Assembly (NCBI GenBank): GCA_019636235.1
Contig: JAHBXW010000004.1
Coordinates: 186,001-250,000, forward strand
Direction of reading: 5' to 3'
Length of the DNA stretch: 64,000 nucleotides
DNA from: Planctomyces sp.
GTDB lineage: Bacteria; Planctomycetota; Planctomycetia; Planctomycetales; Planctomycetaceae
Position 1 is the stretch's first letter. Each line of letters opens with the position of its first letter. The notes beneath the pieces were generated by a model that was not told the origin of the DNA, ran no database searches, and saw nothing but the letters and a program-made list of their open reading frames with translations. The translations under genes and the position numbers were made by a program. This document shows, one piece after another, positions 55,749 through 64,000 of the stretch.

Positions 55749-55778
55749 ATCGTATCCCGCGACATTCCCGGGCCGCAA
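55749..55778 (-). promoter_or_regulatory. candidate recA promoter
   Basis: On the minus strand TTGCGG (55773-55778), an 18-nt spacer and TACGAT (55749-55754), ending about 48 nt before the recA start codon. Confidence 0.4.
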
Positions 55779-55885
55779 GTCCGAAAAATGCCGCTCCCCG
55801 CGGGCGGGGGAGAATCACGGCCGCAGTGTGGCGGTCCGACGCGTCGCTCCGCAATTCCGCACCCGTCCAGTACCATCGCGGCGCC

Positions 55886-57262
55886 ATGCTCGTCGATGCC
55901 CAACTCCATCCCCAGCAACTGCTTCCCGCAATCGAACGCCTCTGGCGACGCTCCGCCGAGACGCTCCACGCCCTGGAATCGAGTTGGAGCGAATCCGACG
56001 GCTCTCCCGTCCTCACCGTTGCCGGCCGATACACGTCCCGCGGCTGGACCGAATGGACCCAGGGCTTCCGCGTCGGCTCCCTGATCCTGCAGTTTGACGC
56101 CACGGGCGATGGGCACTTCCTGGAGCTTGGCCGCCAGCGGACCCGCGATCTCATGCCGTCGCACGTCTCCCACATCGGCGTCCACGACCACGGATTCAAC
56201 AACGTCAGCACCTATGGCGCCCTGCTGCGGCTGATTCGCGAAGGTCGCATCCCCGCGGACGACGCTGAAGTTCAGCTGTATGAGCTGGCGCTGCGGGTCA
56301 GCGGGGCCGTGCAGGCGGCACGGTGGGCCGCGACCGTTGACGGCGATGGCTACATCTATTCCTTCAATGGTCCGCATTCGCTGTTCTGCGACACGCTCCG
56401 CTCGCTGCGGTCTTTGGCGCTGGCTCATCGGCTGGGGCATCGCCTGATGGCGGAGAACGACGAGCCCGTCTCGCTGCTCGGCCGCCTGATTCAGCACGCC
56501 CGGACGACGGCCCGGCATTCCGTCTATTACGGCGAAGGGCGCGACATCTACGACGTTCGCGGACGCGTGGCCCACGAAAGCCTCTTCAACCGCAACGACG
56601 GTCGGTATCGCTGCCCGTCCACGCAGCAGGGCTACAGCCCGTTCTCGACGTGGACGCGCGGCCTCGCCTGGATCATGCTCGGGTACGCCGAGCAACTGGA
56701 GTTCCTGGCCGGGCTGCCCGCCGACGAACTCGTCCCCTGGGGCGGACGCACGGAGATCGAAACGATGATGCTCCGCGCCGCGCGGGCCGCCTGCGATTTC
56801 TACCTCGAGAACGCCGCGGCCGACGGCGTTCCCTATTGGGACACGGGAGCGCCGGGGCTGGCGCAACTCGGAGACTGGCGCAGCCAGCCCGGGCAGCCGT
56901 TCAACGATTTTGAACCAGTCGACAGCTCCGCGGCCGCAATCGCCTGCCAGGCTCTCGTGCGGCTGGGACGACGGCTGGAACAGGACGACCCGGAGGCCGG
57001 AAAACGCTACTTCCAGGCCGGGCTGACGACGCTGCGGACGCTGCTCGCGGATCCGTACCTCAGCGAATCGCCGCATCAGGGACTGCTGCTTCACAGCATT
57101 TATCATCGTCCGCGGGGCTGGGATCACGTGCCGGCCGGCGCGCGGTGTCCGCGCGGCGAGTCCAGCCAGTGGGGGGACTATCACCTCCGGGAGGCCGCGC
57201 TGACGGTCCAGCGCATCGCCCGCGGAGAGATCGACTACCGGTTCGACGGACCGGTCGAGTGA
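55886..57262 (+). CDS. glycoside hydrolase family 88-like (unsaturated glucuronyl hydrolase-like) protein
   Basis: 458 residues of an alpha/alpha-barrel. The segments FSTWTRGLAWIMLGYAEQLEF, EPVDSSAAAIACQALVRLG and GESSQWGDYHLREA are characteristic of GH88. These enzymes hydrate and split unsaturated uronic acids released by polysaccharide lyases. No signal peptide is seen, so it acts in the cytoplasm. No lyase, transporter or sulfatase gene is near, so it is not part of a polysaccharide locus. The start at ATG 55886 is chosen because the frame before it is not GH88-like. Confidence 0.85.
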   Translation: MLVDAQLHPQQLLPAIERLWRRSAETLHALESSWSESDGSPVLTVAGRYTSRGWTEWTQGFRVGSLILQFDATGDGHFLELGRQRTRDLMPSHVSHIGVHDHGFNNVSTYGALLRLIREGRIPADDAEVQLYELALRVSGAVQAARWAATVDGDGYIYSFNGPHSLFCDTLRSLRSLALAHRLGHRLMAENDEPVSLLGRLIQHARTTARHSVYYGEGRDIYDVRGRVAHESLFNRNDGRYRCPSTQQGYSPFSTWTRGLAWIMLGYAEQLEFLAGLPADELVPWGGRTEIETMMLRAARAACDFYLENAAADGVPYWDTGAPGLAQLGDWRSQPGQPFNDFEPVDSSAAAIACQALVRLGRRLEQDDPEAGKRYFQAGLTTLRTLLADPYLSESPHQGLLLHSIYHRPRGWDHVPAGARCPRGESSQWGDYHLREAALTVQRIARGEIDYRFDGPVE

Positions 57263-57278
57263 CGTCCATGCGCGGACG

Positions 57279-58631
57279 TCATGGCGACTCCGCGGGCAGC
57301 CGGAACTGCTCGGCGAGCGACCGATAGCTCGGATCCGTCGCGGCCTTGGCGGCATAATGCTCGGCCAGCAAACGCCGCGCGACCGCATTCGAGGGTTCGA
57401 CGTCCAGCGCGGTCAGGAGCCGCACGACGCCTTCGTCCGGCTCCGCGAACTGCAGCATGAGTTCGCCGCTGCGGGCCAGCGCCGTGACGTCCCGCGGGTT
57501 CGTCCGCAGCGTGTCGTTCAGGTAGTTCAGTTCGGTCAGGGCCAAGCGCGCCTGCTGATGAAACTCCAGGTGCGGCCGCGCGTCGTCATACCGCCCCGCC
57601 TGGCGGTAGGCCTGCGCCAGGAGATATCGAGTCTCCGCATCGTAGGGCGCCAGCTCCGCCCCCCGTTCCAACAGCCGGATGGCCTCCTCCCGGCGGCCCA
57701 GTTCGGATTCCAGGCCGCCCAGCTCGCGGATCATTGCCACGTTGTCGGGATGCCGGGCCAGCACTTCCCGCAGCACCTCAGCCGCCCGCGGACTCTGCCC
57801 CTCGCTTCGCAGGCAGGACGCGTAGCCGACGGCCGCCTCCGGTCCCAGCCTGGGGTGCGACAGCACCTGCTCGTACCAGGTCGCGGCTTCGGCCTGACGG
57901 TTCAGAGACGTCATCAGATGGCCCATCTCCAGCAGCGTCTCCGGATTCTTCGGGTCGATCTCGAGCGCCGCCCGCAGCCAGACGTCCGCTTCGTTCAGAT
58001 TCCGTTGCAGCAGACGGAGCCGGCCCCGGATCAATCGCGGCTCGTCGTCGTGCGGCGCATCGGCCGCCCACGATTCGAGGAGCTTCGCCGCCGGCTCGTA
58101 GCGCTGCGTGCGAATGTAGCCCAGCGCGAATGTGCGGCTGACGTCGATCGAATCGGCGTCGGGATCCATCAACAGCCGCGCCAGGTGCGGTTCGGCGTCC
58201 CGCATCTGCCCCGACTGGGCCATGGCGAGGATCTGTTCGTCACGGATCCGCGTGCGTCGCGCGCCATGCCGCTCGGCCACGCGCAACGCGTCCGCCACGT
58301 CGTTCATTCGCCCCTGCCGGCGATAGACCCGCGCCCGCAACAGGTCCGACTCCGCGTCGGCGCCCGACAGCCATGTGGACCGGTCGATCCAGTCCAGGGC
58401 GGCCGCTTCGTCGCTGCGCTTCAGCGCCCGCTCGGCCATTGTCCGGCATAACGGAGCCCACCAATGCCGCGCCAACAACAGCAGTCCGCCGAGAACGCAG
58501 CACAGGGCGAGAAACCGGACGCCCTGCGCAAACCGACGCCGTCGCCCGGGACCGGCCGATTGGGACGGCGGCGAAACCGGCGGCCCGGCATTCGATGCTG
58601 CGGACGGTTGGGGGGAGGACGGGGCGGACAT
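57279..58631 (-). CDS. membrane-anchored tetratricopeptide-repeat protein
   Basis: 450 residues. A Ser/Pro-rich cytoplasmic leader (1-30) and one membrane helix (about 38-56, FLALCCVLGGLLLLARHW) are followed by about eight TPR units: LRARVYRRQGRMNDVADAL, TFALGYIRTQRYEPAAKLLE, NPETLLEMGHLMTSLNRQAEA and VAMIRELGGLESELGRREEA. It is probably a periplasmic assembly scaffold. No further domain is seen. It converges with the GH88-like gene (16-nt gap). Confidence 0.85.
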   Translation of the reverse strand: MSAPSSPQPSAASNAGPPVSPPSQSAGPGRRRRFAQGVRFLALCCVLGGLLLLARHWWAPLCRTMAERALKRSDEAAALDWIDRSTWLSGADAESDLLRARVYRRQGRMNDVADALRVAERHGARRTRIRDEQILAMAQSGQMRDAEPHLARLLMDPDADSIDVSRTFALGYIRTQRYEPAAKLLESWAADAPHDDEPRLIRGRLRLLQRNLNEADVWLRAALEIDPKNPETLLEMGHLMTSLNRQAEAATWYEQVLSHPRLGPEAAVGYASCLRSEGQSPRAAEVLREVLARHPDNVAMIRELGGLESELGRREEAIRLLERGAELAPYDAETRYLLAQAYRQAGRYDDARPHLEFHQQARLALTELNYLNDTLRTNPRDVTALARSGELMLQFAEPDEGVVRLLTALDVEPSNAVARRLLAEHYAAKAATDPSYRSLAEQFRLPAESP

Positions 58632-58838
58632 GCGGGCGGCTGCGAAACACGGGAGGCGACGACGCGTCGCGTCCAGATCATCCTACGCGCCGCGGGGCAG
58701 CCGGGAACAGTCGCCCGGCCGCACTTCACACTTCGCTGCCGGGACTCTGGACGCTGTGCGCGACGGGGCGGCATAATCGCCCGGTCCGGCGCCTGCCGCC
58801 GAGCATTTCCCCGTGTCCATCGACCTCCAGGCCGATCC

Positions 58839-59954
58839 ATGATCCGACCCGCTGCGCTCACACTGTCGATGCTGCTCATGACCTCGATCGCCGCCGCTGC
58901 GCCTCCCCAGCCGGAACGCTTTGGACAGACCGCCGACGGCCAGGCCGTCCACCGGTTCACGCTGAAGAACGCCAAAGGCGTGGTCGCGAAGATCATCACC
59001 CGCGGCGCCACGCTGACGGAACTGCACGTCCCCGACAAGTCGGGACAGACGGCGGATGTGGTGCTCGGGTTCGACGACGTCGCCGGGTATGAATCGGAAG
59101 GCAACCAGTACTTCGGCTGCACGGCGGGGCGCGTCGCCAACCGGATCGCTAAAGGCCGGTTCACGCTCGACGGGAAGGACTACCAGCTGGCGATCAACAA
59201 CGAGCCGAACGCCCTGCATGGCGGCGTGAAGCGAAGTTTCGACAAGGTGGTCTGGCAGGGCGTGGGAGTGGAGACGCCGCATGGGCCGGGCGTGCGGTTC
59301 GCGTACGTCAGCCCGGACGGCGAGGAGGGCTATCCCGGCAAGCTGACGTCGGTCGTCACCTACTCGCTGAACGACAAAGGGGAGCTGCGGATCGAGTACG
59401 AGGCGACGACCGAAGGGGCCACGCCGATCAATCTGACGAACCACAGCTACTTCAATCTTGCCGGGGAGGGTAGCGCCACGGTGCTGGACCACACGCTGCA
59501 GGTCGCCGCCAGCAAGTACACGCCGACGGACGACACGCTGATTCCGACGGGCGCGATCGAGTCGGTCGAGGGGACGCCGCTCGATTTCCGGAAAGCGACG
59601 CGGATCGGCGACCGGATCGAGGAACTCACCGAAACGGCCAACCTGGGCTATGACCACAACCTCGTGCTCGATGGGACGGCCGGCGAGTTGCGAAAGATTG
59701 CGACTCTGAAGGATCCCGCCTCGGGCCGGACGCTGACCGTGCACACCACCGAGCCGGGCGTGCAGTTCTATTCCGGAAACTTCCTGATGGGTCAAACCGG
59801 CAAGGGGGGCAAGGCTTACCCGCATCGCAGCGCGATCTGCCTGGAGACGCAGCACTTCCCGGACTCGGTGAACCACCCGCAGTTTCCGAACACGGTGCTG
59901 CGGCCGGGCCAGACTTACCGTCACACCTGCGTCTACACGGTGTCCGCCGAGTGA
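58839..59954 (+). CDS. galM: exported aldose 1-epimerase (galactose mutarotase)
   Basis: 371 residues. Residues 1-21 are a signal peptide (ALTLSMLLMTSIAAAAPP). The mutarotase body shows YFGCTAGRVANRIAKGRF, ALHGGVKRSFDKVVW, TNHSYFNLAGEG with the catalytic His, and ICLETQHFPDSVN with the catalytic Glu. It interconverts alpha and beta anomers of aldoses, here apparently in the periplasm, as in several planctomycete copies. Its stop overlaps the next start by 4 nt (GTGA). Confidence 0.95.
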   Translation: MIRPAALTLSMLLMTSIAAAAPPQPERFGQTADGQAVHRFTLKNAKGVVAKIITRGATLTELHVPDKSGQTADVVLGFDDVAGYESEGNQYFGCTAGRVANRIAKGRFTLDGKDYQLAINNEPNALHGGVKRSFDKVVWQGVGVETPHGPGVRFAYVSPDGEEGYPGKLTSVVTYSLNDKGELRIEYEATTEGATPINLTNHSYFNLAGEGSATVLDHTLQVAASKYTPTDDTLIPTGAIESVEGTPLDFRKATRIGDRIEELTETANLGYDHNLVLDGTAGELRKIATLKDPASGRTLTVHTTEPGVQFYSGNFLMGQTGKGGKAYPHRSAICLETQHFPDSVNHPQFPNTVLRPGQTYRHTCVYTVSAE

Positions 59955-61339
59955 CCTGGGCTTCGGCGGCGATCGACTGGCTGCTGCCGCTCGTGCTGGG
60001 GCTGCCTTGGTTTGCGGCGGCCTGCGTGGCGGCGCTGACGGCCTCCGGCCGTTCCGAAACGGGGGAGCGTCTGGGCCGGCGGCTGCTGGTTCCGTATGCG
60101 GCGTTGGCGGCGGCGCTCGCTCTGGCGAGTCCATACCGCGCGCCGCAGGCGGAGCTGGGTTCGGCGCCCGCGGTCGAGGAGTCGGAATCAGCGGCCGCGG
60201 CGGTGGCGGTGGCCGTGGCGGGCGAGGCCCATGTGGCTTCTCCGATACCGGTGATCCGGTTCACGGCCGATCCCGCCGGGGTGGTTTGGATGCTGTTCGT
60301 GGCGGCGCTGGCAGCGACGCTGTTTGGCGCGCCGCGGCTGTATCGCCCGGGAGATGAGACGCCCGCGGCGGCGCTGTGGCTGCTGCTGGCGACGCTCGTA
60401 TGGCTGGCGTCGGCGGCCGATCCGGCGACGCTTCTGGCCGGCTGGCTGGCGAGCGCCGTGGCGCTGTGGGCGCTGGTGTGGGCGGGGGCGGACGACGATG
60501 ACGCCCGCCGCGGCGCAGGGAGGATGCTGCTCACGGGGCTGGTGTTCGACGGCGTTCTGATCCTTGGGGCGGCGACAGTTTCGGGGACTCCCTGGACTTG
60601 GGGCCAGGCGGCGTCGGGCGGGGGGGCGATGCTGGCGGCGCTGGGGATGATGCTGTCGGGAATGGGGCGTTGCGGCCTGGCGCCGGGGAACGGCTGGGTG
60701 CGGCCGCTGCGGCTGCTGGAGGGGCCGATCGCGACTCCGTTCTGGTGGCTGGGGACCGTGCCTTCGGCGGCGATTCTGTTCGGCCGCGCCAGCGGAAACG
60801 TCTCCGCGGATGCGGTGTTGTCCGTCGAACTGGCGTTCGTCCTGGGCATCAGCGGGGCGATGGCGGCGGCGACGGCGCTAGTGCAGCCCGTTCCGCGCGC
60901 CCAACTCGCGGGACTGGCCAGCGCCTGCGGGGGATGGTTGGGTCTGGCGGCCTGCATCGGTCTGGGGAGCGTGCTGGCGCCGGTGGCGGTGATTACGCTG
61001 GGCGCGGTGCTGACGGCCCGGGGCCGGGCTCTGCCGCTTGGCCGCGGACTGGCGGCGGATCCCCAGACGCCACGGGGCGTGCTTCTGCAGATGGCGTCGC
61101 GGGACTGGGTTCTGCCGTCGCTGTGGTGGGGACTGGTGGAACTTCCGTTGCGGGCGGCGTCGCATCTGGTCCGGTTCGTGGACGGGTTCGTCGTGGATGC
61201 GGTGCTGGGCCGGAGCCTGCGTCGGATCGGCGAGCGGCTGGCGTCGGCGGGGCGTTGGACAGACGGGGATCCGGGCTGGCTTTCAGCGGCGGCGTTGCTC
61301 GTCGCGACAGCCGCGTTGATCGCGATTCGGATGCGGTGA
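59951..61339 (+). CDS. degenerate complex I antiporter-like (NuoL/MrpA-like) membrane protein
   Basis: 462 residues, GTG start coupled to galM. Several helices align by eye with NuoL: FTADPAGVVWMLFVAALAA like the VD-x-LS-x-LM helix, DPATLLAGWLASAVALWALV like the GWE helix, RMLLTGLVFDGVLI like the R-x-GD helix, and LLEGPIATPFWWLG like MEGPTPVSALIHA. It also has TALVQPVPRAQLAGLASACG, like the ALVQ-x-D-x-K-R-x-LAYS-x-x-SQ segment, and a lateral-helix-like tail LVRFVDGFVVDAVLG. Key proton residues are missing: GWE reads GWL, the helix-7 Lys reads Arg, and the His of SALIHA is gone. Proton translocation is unlikely. A repurposed or decaying subunit is suggested. Confidence 0.6.
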   Translation: MTWASAAIDWLLPLVLGLPWFAAACVAALTASGRSETGERLGRRLLVPYAALAAALALASPYRAPQAELGSAPAVEESESAAAAVAVAVAGEAHVASPIPVIRFTADPAGVVWMLFVAALAATLFGAPRLYRPGDETPAAALWLLLATLVWLASAADPATLLAGWLASAVALWALVWAGADDDDARRGAGRMLLTGLVFDGVLILGAATVSGTPWTWGQAASGGGAMLAALGMMLSGMGRCGLAPGNGWVRPLRLLEGPIATPFWWLGTVPSAAILFGRASGNVSADAVLSVELAFVLGISGAMAAATALVQPVPRAQLAGLASACGGWLGLAACIGLGSVLAPVAVITLGAVLTARGRALPLGRGLAADPQTPRGVLLQMASRDWVLPSLWWGLVELPLRAASHLVRFVDGFVVDAVLGRSLRRIGERLASAGRWTDGDPGWLSAAALLVATAALIAIRMR

Positions 61340-61537
61340 GGACTGCCGGAGCGGCGGTTCGCGGGGTCTGTGGACGGGGCGTGCGGGTTAGCGCGACTGG
61401 ATGGGGCGGAAACCGTGTCGCCGGGAGGCGGGCGGCGAATCCGCCGTCGACACGGCCGGGGACCAATGGCAAGATGGGCTCGTCCCGTCAGGGGGCGGGA
61501 CGGCTGCTGCGTTCCAGGTGGTCGGGGGATCGAATCG

Positions 61538-63922
61538 ATGCGCTTCATCGTGTCCCGCGGTTGGCCCGTGCTGGCGTTTCTGGCCGTTCTGTCCTGCGCC
61601 GCCCAGGGGCTGGCCCAATCGGAGGACGAGATCGAGCAGGCGCGGCTGAAAGGGGTCGAGTATCTGAAGTCGACTCAGCTCGACGATGGCAGTTGGGAGT
61701 TCGCGGGGCACGAGGCGGGCATCACGGCGCTGTGCGGGATGGCGCTGGTGGAAAATGGCGTGCCGGTCACGGATCGGATCATCACCCGTGCGCAGTCGTA
61801 CGTGCGGTCCAAGGCATCGGAGCAGACGAACACCTACGACGTCGCGCTGACGATTCTGTTTCTGTCGCGGATGGGCGACCGGGACGACCGCTCGCTGATT
61901 CGCGACCTGGGCGCACGATTGCTCGCCGGTCAGAACGAGGAAGGGGGCTGGAGTTACAACTGCCCGAAAGTCACGGCGACCGTGCTGTCGGATCGTTCTG
62001 CGCGGCTGAAGCCACAGCCGGGGACGGGGGACAACAGTTGCACACAGTTCGCAGTTCTGGGGCTGTGGATCGCGTCGCGCTGGGGCGTGCCGGTGGAGGA
62101 TGCGCTGGAGCAGGCGGCGCTGCGGTTCATCGATACGCAGATTGAGAACGGCGCATGGACGTACAACTACTGGGACGGGAAAGAGGGGTCTCAGGAGTCG
62201 ATGACGTATGCGGGGCTGTTCTGCCTCAGCGTGGCCAAGGCGGCCAAGATCCGCGAGCAGCAGTCGGGGCGTCCGCCGCGCCGGACTCTGGCGGCGCGAG
62301 ACGTTCAGAAGGCGTCGAACGATAAAGCCAAGGGCAAGCAGGACGCCCCCAAGGGGAAGGCCGACGTCAAGGCGCCCCCCGCGAACGCGCCCACGCTGCT
62401 GACGCCGGGTCGGCCCGGAGCGGCGCCGGGAACGCCCGCCGCGCCGCAGGAGAAGCCTCTGCGGCAGCCGCGTCTGGAGGCCCGGGCGGCGTTCGAAGCG
62501 GCCACGGTCCTCAAAGACAACGAAGTCTTCGCCAAGGGGCTGGAGCGCGCGGGGCAACTTGCGGGCGGCATCAGCCCCAGCGCCGCGCGGTACTTCCTGT
62601 GGTCGGTGGAACGGCTGGGCGTGATGCTCGAAATCGAAGCCTTCGGCGACGTCGACTGGTTCGAACGCGGCTGCCAGTCGCTGATCTCCGCGCAGCAGGC
62701 GGACGGCTCGTGGAACGGAAGCTGGGGGAACAAATCGGACACCGCGTTCGCGATCCTGTTCCTGCGGCGGGCCAATCTCGGCAGCGACATTTCGCGCCTG
62801 CTGGCCGGCGAGCCGGAGCAGAAGTTCGTCATCGCCAGCCGCCCTGAGCATCCCCGGTTCGCGACGCTCGCGGAGGCGATCGCCGCCGCGCAGCCGGGGG
62901 ACGTGATCCGCATCGACGGCGACGGCCCGTACCCGATGCCGCATCTGGAATTCTCCGCCGATCTGACGATCCAGGCCGGCCCCGGTTACTCGCCCGTGCT
63001 GAAGTACGACGTCGGAGAGGATGCCAACGGCCGGCGTTCGCGGCCGGAAAGCGATCCGGATGCGCGGCACATGGCGCGGGTGAACGGCGGCACGCTGACG
63101 CTTGAGGGGCTGGAGCTGCGGGCGGACACGCCGCCGCTCAAGGACGTCGTCGGCTGGTCGGGGATTGTGCTGAATGGCGGTCATCTGCGGCTGTTGAACT
63201 GCTCGATCTCAGAAGATCGGAAGAATCGGATGTCGACGATCCGAATCCTGAAGCCGGGGCGGGCGTCGATCCGGAACTCGCTGCTCGTGGGCGGGGAGGC
63301 GGCGATTCGCGTGGATACGGCGGGCGATCAACAGGTGTCGATCGAGAACTCGATCGTCTACAGCGACCAGGCGCTGATTGTCCGCCCGGGATCGGAGCCG
63401 GCCGGCGCGCTGCAGGTCCTGCTGGCGCGGTGCGCGGTGCAGACGAACGACGCGTTCGACCTGGAAGGCGTGACGACGCCGGTGGCAATCACGAGTCAGG
63501 GGGTGGCGTATCGCGCGCCCTGGCTGGGCGCCCGGATGCTGCCGTCGGCCGACGCGTTCCAGAATCTGACCTGGACTGGGAGCGACAACATGTTCGAGGT
63601 GGCGCGCTGGGTCGGCGCGGGGGGCGCCGCGAATTCGAAGGTCAAGGATGCGAAGACGTTCTCGGACCTCCTGGGGGGCGGCGATCCGAAGTCCCAGGCC
63701 CGGCCGATCCCCTTCTCGGGCAAGAAGCCCCCCGGCGGCTACTCGCATGCGATTCGCGCGGAAGACTTCGAGTTCGCGCCCGGCTCGGCGCCCTATGCCT
63801 ATCGGCAGCTAACGGGCATCCAGCCGCTGATCGTCGGCCCGGGCGGCGGCTTCCTGCGGTTCCGAGACAGCTTCGATTACCGCGCCTGGGACGACGAGGA
63901 GCGGGAACTCGCATCCCGTTGA
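61538..63922 (+). CDS. exported terpene-cyclase-like alpha-barrel fused to a parallel beta-helix
   Basis: 794 residues. A signal peptide (about 1-26) is followed by an alpha/alpha toroid with prenyltransferase/squalene-cyclase repeat motifs: GVEYLKSTQLDDGSWEF, QNEEGGWSYN, FIDTQIENGAWTYNYW and LISAQQADGSWNGSWGN. A Lys/Pro/Ala linker (about 245-310) splits the toroid. From about 430-480 the chain turns into a right-handed beta-helix: FATLAEAIAAAQPGDVIRIDG, then LNGGHLRLLNCSISE and VSIENSIVYSDQALIVR. Both parts resemble secreted planctomycete proteins, but the combination is unusual. The cyclase acid motif (DxDD) is not present, so cyclisation is unlikely. It starts 198 nt after the NuoL-like gene. 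Confidence 0.8.
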   Translation: MRFIVSRGWPVLAFLAVLSCAAQGLAQSEDEIEQARLKGVEYLKSTQLDDGSWEFAGHEAGITALCGMALVENGVPVTDRIITRAQSYVRSKASEQTNTYDVALTILFLSRMGDRDDRSLIRDLGARLLAGQNEEGGWSYNCPKVTATVLSDRSARLKPQPGTGDNSCTQFAVLGLWIASRWGVPVEDALEQAALRFIDTQIENGAWTYNYWDGKEGSQESMTYAGLFCLSVAKAAKIREQQSGRPPRRTLAARDVQKASNDKAKGKQDAPKGKADVKAPPANAPTLLTPGRPGAAPGTPAAPQEKPLRQPRLEARAAFEAATVLKDNEVFAKGLERAGQLAGGISPSAARYFLWSVERLGVMLEIEAFGDVDWFERGCQSLISAQQADGSWNGSWGNKSDTAFAILFLRRANLGSDISRLLAGEPEQKFVIASRPEHPRFATLAEAIAAAQPGDVIRIDGDGPYPMPHLEFSADLTIQAGPGYSPVLKYDVGEDANGRRSRPESDPDARHMARVNGGTLTLEGLELRADTPPLKDVVGWSGIVLNGGHLRLLNCSISEDRKNRMSTIRILKPGRASIRNSLLVGGEAAIRVDTAGDQQVSIENSIVYSDQALIVRPGSEPAGALQVLLARCAVQTNDAFDLEGVTTPVAITSQGVAYRAPWLGARMLPSADAFQNLTWTGSDNMFEVARWVGAGGAANSKVKDAKTFSDLLGGGDPKSQARPIPFSGKKPPGGYSHAIRAEDFEFAPGSAPYAYRQLTGIQPLIVGPGGGFLRFRDSFDYRAWDDEERELASR

Positions 63923-63935
63923 ACTGACCGGACGG

Positions 63936-64000
63936 CTACTCCTCGTCCGGAGACGCCGCGCGGATCTCGACGCGATAGCCGGCCGCGTTGTCCGCCAGCG
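63936..64000 (-). CDS. C-terminal end of a gene cut by the window edge
   Basis: The minus-strand frame ends at TAG (63936-63938) and codes for LADNAAGYRVEIRAASPDEE before running off the window. Its size and product cannot be told. It converges with the beta-helix gene (13-nt gap). An inverted repeat CCGGACG/CGTCCGG (63928-63950) covers its end and may be a shared terminator. Confidence 0.45.
   Translation of the reverse strand, partial: LADNAAGYRVEIRAASPDEE

Noticed and set aside
55735-55750. LexA (SOS) box in front of recA
   Set aside because: The palindrome does not fit the LexA boxes known from Proteobacteria or Firmicutes, so it is listed only as a candidate operator.
59626-61548. 640-codon minus-strand frame opposite galM and the NuoL-like gene
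   Set aside because: Ser/Ala/Pro/Arg low-complexity frame. The plus-strand gene has hydrophobic helices with helix-like spacing and a coupled start.

Overview
The window is a 64 kb piece of a GC-rich bacterial chromosome that looks planctomycetal. The reason is the mix of families: three DUF1501 proteins, a DUF1549/DUF1553 protein, a DUF1559 prepilin-like protein, a DUF1080 protein, two planctomycete-style Ser/Thr kinases, an ECF sigma factor with a membrane anti-sigma protein, a secreted Cys-rich protein and NHEJ genes. Genes are packed in short co-directional runs on both strands. I saw no rRNA, tRNA, CRISPR array, insertion sequence or prophage. The only structured RNA recognised is the SRP RNA at about 32.5 kb.

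Layout. 0-4.1 kb: a cut-off gene, a VOC protein, a secreted TPR protein, a tandem intergenic repeat and fabH (TTG start). 4.5-15.8 kb, all plus strand: FIST sensor, HisN-like phosphatase, GspF-like protein, DUF1501, two kinases, a methyltransferase, an M24 peptidase and accB. 15.9-18.3 kb, minus: a truncated orphan antitoxin, alaC and a CPBP protease. 18.7-26.3 kb, plus: SDR, ku-ligD, a PqiA/PqiB fusion and ilvN. 26.3-32.5 kb: leuD, a metal ABC permease fused to a DtxR-like domain, an ACT protein, a symporter and cinA. 32.5-35.9 kb: SRP RNA with terminator, a membrane DUF11-like protein, folP and the Cys-rich protein with a recognisable promoter and terminator. 35.9-40.7 kb: cupin, DUF1080, DUF1501 overlapping a lysine-less lipoyl-like domain, and a lipoprotein. 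40.9-49.8 kb, plus: sigma/anti-sigma pair, DUF1559, a PQQ-propeller/DUF1549/DUF1501 operon and a short LeuA-like synthase. 50-55.7 kb: sucC, a TIM-barrel isomerase, a Zn-ribbon coiled-coil protein, an HtrA-like protease overlapping recA. 55.9-64 kb: GH88-like hydrolase, TPR protein, galM overlapping a degenerate complex-I antiporter-like membrane protein, a terpene-cyclase-like/beta-helix fusion, and a cut-off gene.

How genes fit together. Branched-chain amino acid functions are scattered (ilvN, leuD, leuA-like) without ilvB or leuC. Several usual partners are absent: accC beside accB, sucD beside sucC, the ATPase and binding protein beside the metal permease. The clearest working units are ku-ligD (end joining), sigma/anti-sigma (envelope signalling), PQQ-DUF1549-DUF1501, and recA with an overlapping protease gene.

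The observations most worth a second look are the NuoL-like protein that has lost its proton-channel residues, the PqiAB and permease-DtxR fusions, the lipoyl domain without lysine, the HRDLC kinase and a modular dispersed intergenic repeat. All function calls come from reading motifs by eye; no database search was run.
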